NCBI RefSeq assembly: GCF_021742065.1 | Contig: NZ_JAKKIE010000096.1 | Location: 1 to 8,858 of the forward strand | Source of the DNA: Rhizorhapis sp. SPR117 | GTDB taxonomy: Bacteria > Pseudomonadota > Alphaproteobacteria > Sphingomonadales > Sphingomonadaceae | Reading direction: 5' to 3' | DNA length: 8,858 nt | Shown: in pieces, positions 1-4,142 of the stretch | How the letters are laid out: every line of letters starts with the position of its first letter | Position numbering within the stretch: position 1 is the stretch's first letter | The notes under the pieces: generated by a model | The model's input: only the letters and a program-made list of their open reading frames with translations | Told to the model about the DNA's origin: nothing | Databases searched by the model: none | Program-made: the position numbers and the translations under genes

Positions 1-22
1 CCGTGGGCGTCCATCGCCGACC

Positions 23-757
23 TTACTGCAAAGTTGCGAGCGGCGCAGACTGTCCAGATAAGGCGACCAGTTCCTCCATCGCGTAGCCTGAATCTCCAAA
101 CCGCTTGCGGCCAAAATCCCGCTCAAGGCGGTCTTTGCCTTTCGTCCAATGGGTCATTTCATGGGCAAGAGTGGCATAGTAGGCTTCTGCATCGCGGAAG
201 GCTTCAATGGGGGGCATCTGCACCTTGTCCTCTGCGGGGCTGAAATAGGCGCGGTTCCCGCCGTGGCGAATATCGGCACTGGTCGCGGCAAAGAAAGCCT
301 CGGCATGCGCGATGCGCTGCACGGTCTCGGCGGGACGTTCGGCCAGCGCATAGAAATGCGCGGGAAGCCCTTCCACCTGCTCGACGTTGAAAACCGTGTA
401 TCCCTTCATGAAAGGAATATCGCGCTCGTTCTCTTGCCCGTTCTCGTCGGTCTCGGTTTTGGTGATGGTGTTGGCGTAAACGACCAGATTGCCTTTCTCG
501 CCCTTGCGGACGTGTCCGCCAAGCTCCTGCGCCTGTTTGAAGGTCATCCAGATGGGGGCGCAATAGCCACGCTCGCTGGCGGCTCCCCAAAGCATCAGGA
601 TGTTGATTCCACGGTAGGGCTGACCGTTGGCGCGCAAAGGACGGGTAATCCTCCCTGCGGCATGCTCGGCATTCCACGGCTTGAACCAAGGGCGAACGCC
701 CTTTTCCAGCTCGGCCACAATGTGGGCGGTCACTCTCTCATAAACATCTTGTTTCAT
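23..757 (-). CDS. ardC: ArdC-family antirestriction protein, C-terminally truncated
   Basis: ArdC-type proteins bind single-stranded DNA and protect incoming plasmid or ICE DNA from restriction in the recipient cytoplasm. This copy has 244 residues. Residues 1-130 resemble the ArdC N-terminal ssDNA-binding domain (PWFKPWN at 24-29 and on, YRGIN at 48-52, VRKGEKG at 83-89, YTVFNVEQ at 120-127). Residues 145-232 resemble the zinc-metallopeptidase domain, with HEMTHW at 199-204 and the downstream acidic motif YAMEELVA at 225-232. The start at 757 is chosen because AAGGAG lies just upstream on the minus strand; the longer ORF reaching 982 is low-complexity and not ArdC-like. After A232 the family normally continues with a segment like ELGAAFL for roughly 60 more residues. 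Here it runs into LSGQSAPLATLQ and a TAA. None of the three frames restores the family sequence in the remaining 61 nt, so this looks like a rearrangement and not a point frameshift. The family call is confident; function is doubtful. Confidence 0.85.
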   Translation of the reverse strand: MKQDVYERVTAHIVAELEKGVRPWFKPWNAEHAAGRITRPLRANGQPYRGINILMLWGAASERGYCAPIWMTFKQAQELGGHVRKGEKGNLVVYANTITKTETDENGQENERDIPFMKGYTVFNVEQVEGLPAHFYALAERPAETVQRIAHAEAFFAATSADIRHGGNRAYFSPAEDKVQMPPIEAFRDAEAYYATLAHEMTHWTKGKDRLERDFGRKRFGDSGYAMEELVALSGQSAPLATLQ

Positions 758-779
758 TGCCTTTTCTCCTTGGCTTAGG

Positions 780-795
780 GGTTGCGCATGCAACC
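780..795 (-). promoter_or_regulatory. Leader hairpin upstream of the ArdC ribosome binding site
   Basis: Arms GGTTGC and GCAACC form a perfect 6-bp stem around a 4-nt loop, and the core contains GCATGC. It lies in the 5' leader of the ArdC gene, just before AAGGAG. A hairpin with the same arm sequence precedes the AAGGAG of the gene at 3874, suggesting a shared post-transcriptional element. Function is inferred. Confidence 0.4.
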
Positions 796-913
796 GACTA
801 GCCACGCGGCAATGAGCGGGGATTCTGCCGTCCAGACCGGAAAATGGGGGATGGTGCGGGCCGGAACTACACGGCCCCCGTTTTCCGCCCGCAGGGCTTG
901 GTCTTGACGGCGA

Positions 914-1075
914 AGGGGCGCAGCCCCTCAGAGAGAAAAGGCGGCAAAGCCGCCGGAAGAGATTGCGGTCGTCTGGCCGCACCTAAATCCGCGCGAGGGA
1001 TTGTTACCTTCTGGCCGAGACGCGAAACGCGGCTCGGTGCCGTAGGCATAAAGCCCGATCCGGCTTTCAGCCGGA
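914..1075. repeat. Cluster of four short GC-rich inverted repeats
   Basis: Four stem-loops lie within 162 bp. AGGGGC/GCCCCT with a 3-nt loop is at 914-928. GGCGGC/GCCGCC with loop AAA is at 940-954. CCGAGACGCG/CGCGGCTCGG with loop AAA and one mismatch is at 1015-1037. TCCGGCT/AGCCGGA with loop TTC is at 1059-1075. All have 3-nt loops. They lie in the upstream leader of ArdC on the minus strand. They could be RNA leader structures, a folded single-stranded DNA element, or remnants of repeat sequences. Confidence 0.65.
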
Positions 1076-1225
1076 CGCGCTCGTGCAGATGGATTATTTC
1101 AGCTTGGTCACGTTTTCATGAAACGAGACTCTCGGCTTCATTCTCCGCCCCTAAAACGTCCACCAGTTGATTTGTTTTTCCCGTTCATTTTTGAGTCATG
1201 AAGATCATATTAACCACGTAACGAT

Positions 1226-1244
1226 CCCCGACGGGCGGGGTTTT
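1226..1244 (+). terminator. T-tailed GC hairpin just upstream of the lipoprotein gene
   Basis: CCCCG (1226-1230) pairs with CGGGG (1236-1240) around a 5-nt loop and is followed by TTTT. The shape is that of a short intrinsic terminator on the plus strand. No plus-strand gene lies upstream in the window, and the next ATG is only 17 nt downstream, so it may be a leader attenuator or the end of an unannotated short transcript. The stem is only 5 bp, so this is tentative. Confidence 0.35.
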
Positions 1245-1261
1245 CATACGCGGGGGGCTTC

Positions 1262-1801
1262 ATGCGCAAAACCAATCCCTTTCTTTTGTCCGCTGTTTTA
1301 TTGGTGGGGCTGACGGCGGGCTGCGGCCAGAAGGCGGCGAGCGCCGATGACGACGCGGAGAAGACGTCGGCAAGCGAGACGATGAGCGAAACGGCGATGC
1401 CGGAAAATTATACGGCGATGGCGATGCCGGTGGGCGATGACAGCGCCGCCGAGAAATCCGCCGCCGCCACGCTCAAATCCCTGCCCCTGAAACGCGGCTT
1501 CTACGTTTCGTCGGACACGCCGTGTAATCAGGCGTCGAACGCGACGCTGCGGCTGGTCACGCGCGAGGGGATCAACTGGGCGCGTGACATTTGCACGTTC
1601 AAAAAGATCGAGAAGACCGGAGCCACAAGATACAGCGTCACCGAGTCCTGTTCGGGCGAGCCCCAGCCTTACGAGATTCCGAACGATACCAGTTTCACCG
1701 TCAAATACGACGGCGGCTCGGAAAGCAGCGCGCGCTACTGCGCGCAATCGAGCCTGCCCGATCCGTGGCGCGATAACGACATCAGCGACATCACCGGCTG
1801 A
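1262..1801 (+). CDS. Hypothetical four-cysteine lipoprotein
   Basis: A 179-residue protein. The N-terminus is a type II signal peptide: basic MRK, hydrophobic core LLSAVLLVGL, and lipobox LTAGC with the lipidated Cys at 21. Residue 22 is Gly, not Asp, so outer-membrane sorting is plausible by the usual rule. Residues 25-75 are an acidic, Ala/Ser/Met-rich low-complexity tether. The folded part, about 76-165, has four cysteines (88, 111, 130, 160), which would allow two disulfides in the periplasm. It includes RGFYVSSDTPCNQASNATL, which I associate with uncharacterised sphingomonad proteins. I cannot name a function. The start has a G-rich Shine-Dalgarno-like run (GGGGGG at 1252-1257) 4 nt before ATG. 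It is the first gene of an apparent three-gene run, with 48 nt to the next start. Confidence 0.8.
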   Translation: MRKTNPFLLSAVLLVGLTAGCGQKAASADDDAEKTSASETMSETAMPENYTAMAMPVGDDSAAEKSAAATLKSLPLKRGFYVSSDTPCNQASNATLRLVTREGINWARDICTFKKIEKTGATRYSVTESCSGEPQPYEIPNDTSFTVKYDGGSESSARYCAQSSLPDPWRDNDISDITG

Positions 1802-1849
1802 GCCTTCTTTTTCTGATCATCCCTATCCAGAAAGCAGCAGGAGATTTCT

Positions 1850-2250
1850 ATGCGCGGAGCCTTTTTTGCGCGTTTTCTTCCCTTCTTCTCGGCACGGCGC
1901 TCGCTTCTGCGCCGCCTGCGCTGGCGCAAGCGCAATCCGCTCCAAACTCGCGTATGGAGATCGCCGGTCTGCGCCTTGGCATGACCGAGGCGGAGGCGCG
2001 CGCCGCCCTTCGGGCTTTAGATCCCGCACTCAGGATCACGCCGGTCATGGGCGTGTCCAATTACAGCGACGGCGTGAACCCGATCCTCAAGACGGCTGAA
2101 TTTCTCGACCGGCTGGAAGGCAGCAAGGGCCATCAGGGCGCGAGCTTCACGGTTTATTTCTCCGGCCCTGCCGGAGAAGTGCGCGTGATCGGTATCAGCA
2201 GGCGGGCGATGATGCCCAACCGTCACCACTCCGATGGAGATTTTACATGA
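1850..2250 (+). pseudogene. Small secreted protein interrupted by (or using) a -1 frameshift at T6
   Basis: The ATG at 1850 has a good ribosome binding site (AGGAG, 6 nt upstream) but its own frame ends after 44 residues, at TGA 1982-1984. The next frame, open from 1777 to 2250 with no ATG before 1954, encodes a textbook signal peptide (FCAFSSLLLGTALASA then PPALA) followed by an ordered domain beginning MEIAGLRLGMTEAEARAALR. The two join exactly by a -1 shift (or one extra T) at the T6 run 1862-1867, giving MRGAFF then CAFSSLLLG and a 133-residue exported protein. The internal ATG at 1954 lacks a ribosome binding site and would lose the signal peptide. The C-terminus stops soon after RRAMMPN and overlaps the next gene by ATGA, implying translational coupling. 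Possible explanations are a sequencing error, a frameshift mutation, slippage or programmed frameshifting. I do not recognise the family, and the short C-terminus may itself be a truncation. Confidence 0.7.
1862..1867 (+). other. T6 run at the frame junction
   Basis: This is the homopolymer at which the 1850 start frame and the signal-peptide frame meet. In the start frame it reads TTT TTT; slipping back one base gives TGC GCG next, which continues into the hydrophobic signal-peptide core. A six-base run is short for transcriptional slippage but allows tandem -1 slippage of Phe tRNAs, and is a common site of indel error. Confidence 0.5.
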
Positions 2251-3569
2251 CATTACCTTTTCACTTGCCGTCCACAATCCGCCTTTCCGGTGCAGGTCTT
2301 GCCGCTTGCGCCATTGTCACGCTTGCTGCCGAAAGTGCGCAGGCGCTTCCGCTGTCCAGCTTCAAGGATCAGGGCATCGACCACATTTTTGGCAGTTATG
2401 CCCCGCGCGGCGACTGCTCAAAGGAACCGCGCGTGACCATCGATGAAAATGGCATGACGTTCCGTGCCAATGGCCGGGAAATAAAGCCCCCTCGGGTGGA
2501 ATATGCTCTCACCTTCATGGGCCAGAGCTATGACGGCATCATGGCCGTATTCTTTCCCTTTCCGGTCAGCACCAATGATTTTGGTCGGGTCCTCATGTAT
2601 GTGAACGACGACGAGAAGCGCGGTGTCATCCGCTTTGAATCCGATCTGCCGCGCGGCCAACGCCCCGATTCCTTCCATGCGGCCTTCACGGGTGGCGGCC
2701 TCTTCACGCTCTGCAAGGGCAGCGCCCCCGCTAGCACGCCAGCGCCGCCACGGCCTGAACCGGCGGTTGCCGTGCAAGGCATTCCAGCGGAATGGACCAA
2801 TCTCGCCAGCCTCGTCGGCAAATATCCTGGAAGCTACGCCAAGGACAATATAGACCTGTTCGACAAGGGTGCCGTGGCTGCGGCATTGAAGGCCCGGATG
2901 GGGCCGAAGATGGCTGCGCTGCGGACCAATCTCTCTGCCGTCTCGCCATTGCAGCGGGCCGGAAACTATTACTATCTTTCCGGCAATGCGCAGCATCAGG
3001 GCGGTGTGGAGCAGGCCTATGTAATGATAGACCCGGCGCGCCGGGCTGTGCAGGTGGGTCTTTGGGAGCGCGGTAAGCTAACGGTCTATCCGCCTGCTAC
3101 AGGCGGACGGCTGCCAGTGGTGCAGGAAATCAAAAAGATGTTGGACAGCAGCCCGCCTGAAACGGCAGTGCCGCTTCCCGGCACACCGTGGGAAGTCGTG
3201 CCGGTGCAGGGTCGCGCTCCGATCGCTTATGTAAGCGCGGCGGCCTCACCCAACATCGAATCTCTCAGTCTCTATTGCGAAGGTGGCAAGCCATTTATGG
3301 CAATGCTGCTCAACAAGCCCTCCGCCGACAATGCGATGACTGTGACCTGGAACTTCTCCGGTCGCCTCGTCAACATCCCCGTTCAGCGCGCCAACGCGAG
3401 CGGCACGCAATGGATCGGCGGCGTGACGGGCACGCCGCTTGTTCCGCTGCTCATGCAGCAAAGCGGGGCAGTAATGCTGCGTATCAACGGGCGACTGGAA
3501 GGCGAAGCCTCGCTCAGCAATTCAACTGCGGTGCTGCGCAATACCCTGCGGGGATGCGTGCGGCTCTGA
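2247..3569 (+). CDS. Three-domain secreted protein, middle domain possibly Ivy-like
   Basis: A 440-residue exported protein. The signal peptide covers residues 1-33, with hydrophobic core about 15-28 and probable cleavage after AQA. Domain 1 (38-158) has Cys57 and Cys156. A Pro/Ala linker follows at 159-178. Domain 2 (179-285) contains helix-like KMAALRTNL, then YYYLSGNAQHQGGVEQAYVM and VQVGLWERGKLTVY. Domain 3 (about 312-440) has Cys344 and Cys437. The layout suggests one disulfide in each outer domain. Domain 2 recalls the layout of Ivy-type lysozyme inhibitors, where an SGCKPHDCG-like loop sits in the place of SGNAQHQGG here; both loop cysteines are absent, so inhibition of lysozyme is speculative. 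I do not recognise domains 1 and 3. The start overlaps the previous stop as ATGA, with GGAG 7 nt upstream, supporting translational coupling. A long hairpin follows the stop. Confidence 0.82.
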   Translation: MTLPFHLPSTIRLSGAGLAACAIVTLAAESAQALPLSSFKDQGIDHIFGSYAPRGDCSKEPRVTIDENGMTFRANGREIKPPRVEYALTFMGQSYDGIMAVFFPFPVSTNDFGRVLMYVNDDEKRGVIRFESDLPRGQRPDSFHAAFTGGGLFTLCKGSAPASTPAPPRPEPAVAVQGIPAEWTNLASLVGKYPGSYAKDNIDLFDKGAVAAALKARMGPKMAALRTNLSAVSPLQRAGNYYYLSGNAQHQGGVEQAYVMIDPARRAVQVGLWERGKLTVYPPATGGRLPVVQEIKKMLDSSPPETAVPLPGTPWEVVPVQGRAPIAYVSAAASPNIESLSLYCEGGKPFMAMLLNKPSADNAMTVTWNFSGRLVNIPVQRANASGTQWIGGVTGTPLVPLLMQQSGAVMLRINGRLEGEASLSNSTAVLRNTLRGCVRL

Positions 3570-3573
3570 CCGG

Positions 3574-3732
3574 TCAGAACGGTGCCGTCCCCATTTCGGG
3601 GATGGCGCCGCTCCAATTCGCCTGATTGCGGATATCTAGCCAGACAGTTTGGGCGGATTTTAGGGGGATAAGGCGCAGCCAAATATCCCAGGCGTCCGCT
3701 CCTATACGTCCTTTTAATCTGCACCCTGGCAT
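3574..3732 (-). CDS. Possible 52-residue tryptophan-rich ORF (doubtful)
   Basis: A minus-strand ORF starting at ATG 3730-3732 and ending at TGA 3574-3576. It encodes 52 residues with four Trp, including DAWDIWLRLIPLKSAQTVW. The composition reads more like a protein, or a protein fragment, than the other frames do. Against it, AGGG about 10 nt upstream is only a weak ribosome binding site, its 3' end lies inside the 3581-3609 stem-loop, and no family is recognised. It could be a remnant of a gene truncated by rearrangement. Confidence 0.2.
   Translation of the reverse strand: MPGCRLKGRIGADAWDIWLRLIPLKSAQTVWLDIRNQANWSGAIPEMGTAPF
3581..3609 (+). terminator. Strong stem-loop after the secreted-protein gene
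   Basis: Left arm GGTGCCGTCCCC (3581-3592) and right arm GGGGATGGCGCC (3598-3609) form a 12-bp stem, with two G-U pairs in RNA, around loop ATTTC. It starts 12 nt after the stop codon. There is no T-run downstream, so it may be a 3' stabilising or Rho-assisted hairpin and not a classical intrinsic terminator. Confidence 0.55.
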
Positions 3733-3842
3733 CAGTCTGCCCTGTGGGCGCAAGCCTTATCAGGCTCCTTCTCTTTGTTGCGGCCCTTCGGGTGCGCTCC
3801 GGTCTTCCCGCCGCCGTCTTCGGGGCATGAAAGGTCGTGATG

Positions 3843-3865
3843 GTTGCGGCCTCAGCAACAAGGAG
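3843..3865 (+). promoter_or_regulatory. Hairpin abutting the Shine-Dalgarno of the 62-residue gene
   Basis: GTTGC (3843-3847) and GCAAC (3855-3859) form a 5-bp stem with a 7-nt loop, directly followed by AAGGAG (3860-3865), 8 nt before ATG. The arms match those of the hairpin in the ArdC leader (780-795 on the minus strand). Stacking against the ribosome binding site could modulate translation; this is inferred. Confidence 0.4.
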
Positions 3866-3873
3866 ACAGCCCC

Positions 3874-4062
3874 ATGCGCCTCATCGTCGCCGCCGAACTC
3901 GATCACCTGCCAGAATCCGTCCTGCACTCGAAATTCTTCCGCGTCAGCCAGGAACTGGCGCATAGCGAACCGGCTACCGCCGACCGCACGAATGCGCTGG
4001 CCTCGCTCGAAAACATCAACCGCGCGATCATCAAGCGCCGCCTGAAGGGGCCGGGGTTTTAA
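3874..4062 (+). CDS. Small conserved mobile-element protein, 62 aa
   Basis: A 62-residue protein with no signal peptide or membrane segment, so probably cytoplasmic. Its pattern, MRLIVAAELDHLPESVLH near the start, a polar helix with SQELAHSEP, then NALASLENINRAI and a basic tail KRRLKG, matches small uncharacterised proteins I associate with alphaproteobacterial plasmids and ICEs, where they often accompany ArdC. Function is unknown. The predicted structure is two or three helices. The ATG at 3874 is chosen over an in-frame non-ATG start at 3844 because AAGGAG lies 8 nt upstream and family members begin at this M-x-LIVA. It is convergent with the RTX gene, and the two share a bidirectional terminator. 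Confidence 0.75.
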   Translation: MRLIVAAELDHLPESVLHSKFFRVSQELAHSEPATADRTNALASLENINRAIIKRRLKGPGF

Positions 4063-4086
4063 CCCCCGCCCACCGGCACAAAGAAA

Positions 4087-4120
4087 ACCGCCAGCGGTTT
4101 GCGTCCGCTGGCGGTGTTTC
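4087..4120. terminator. Bidirectional intrinsic terminator
   Basis: ACCGCCAGCGG (4087-4097) pairs perfectly with CCGCTGGCGGT (4105-4115) around a 7-nt loop. On the plus strand GTTTC follows; on the minus strand the stem is followed by TTTCTTTG. It lies between the convergent 62-residue gene and the RTX gene, 24 nt after the first stop and 27 nt beyond the second, and fits termination of both. Confidence 0.85.
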
Positions 4121-4142
4121 TCGGAGGAAAATTGCCCTGCGC

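Larger units (their letters stand above)
758..1261. other. Non-coding region, hairpin-rich, between divergent genes
   Basis: About 500 bp with no convincing gene. ORFs that cross it are low-complexity and have no ribosome binding site. It separates ArdC (minus) from the lipoprotein operon (plus), so it should hold promoters for both. It contains a dense set of short inverted repeats (780-795, 914-928, 940-954, 1015-1037, 1059-1075, 1111-1125). An AT-rich stretch at about 1165-1215 is the likeliest promoter zone for the plus-strand operon, but I see only weak hexamers there (TTCATT at 1184, TATTAA at 1208, 18-nt spacing). A T-tailed hairpin follows at 1226-1244. Confidence 0.6.
3570..3873. other. 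Intergenic region with hairpins and structured leader
   Basis: This 304-bp stretch separates the secreted-protein operon from the 62-residue gene. It holds a strong stem-loop at 3581-3609, a possible minus-strand ORF at 3574-3732, a small hairpin AGCCT/AGGCT at 3753-3766, a GC-rich leader at about 3775-3830 (including CCCTTCGGG), and a hairpin touching the next ribosome binding site at 3843-3859. I see no clear sigma70 promoter. Confidence 0.5.

Noticed and set aside
149..778. Plus-strand 209-residue ORF
   Set aside because: It is antisense to ArdC, which has clear family motifs and a ribosome binding site; the translation has no recognisable features.
844..1170. Plus-strand 108-residue ORF and the upstream extension of ArdC to 982
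   Set aside because: Both are Arg/Pro/Ser-rich translations of the hairpin-rich non-coding region and lack ribosome binding sites; ArdC homologues start at the MKQDVYERV position.
3667..3675. GATAAGGCG repeated at 57-65 near the ArdC breakpoint
   Set aside because: Many 9-bp coincidences are expected in a window this long, and there is no longer flanking similarity.
3626..4045. Plus-strand 139-residue ORF overlapping the 62-residue gene
   Set aside because: It lies in a different frame from the family-like protein at 3874 and its first half covers the structured leader; no ribosome binding site supports it.
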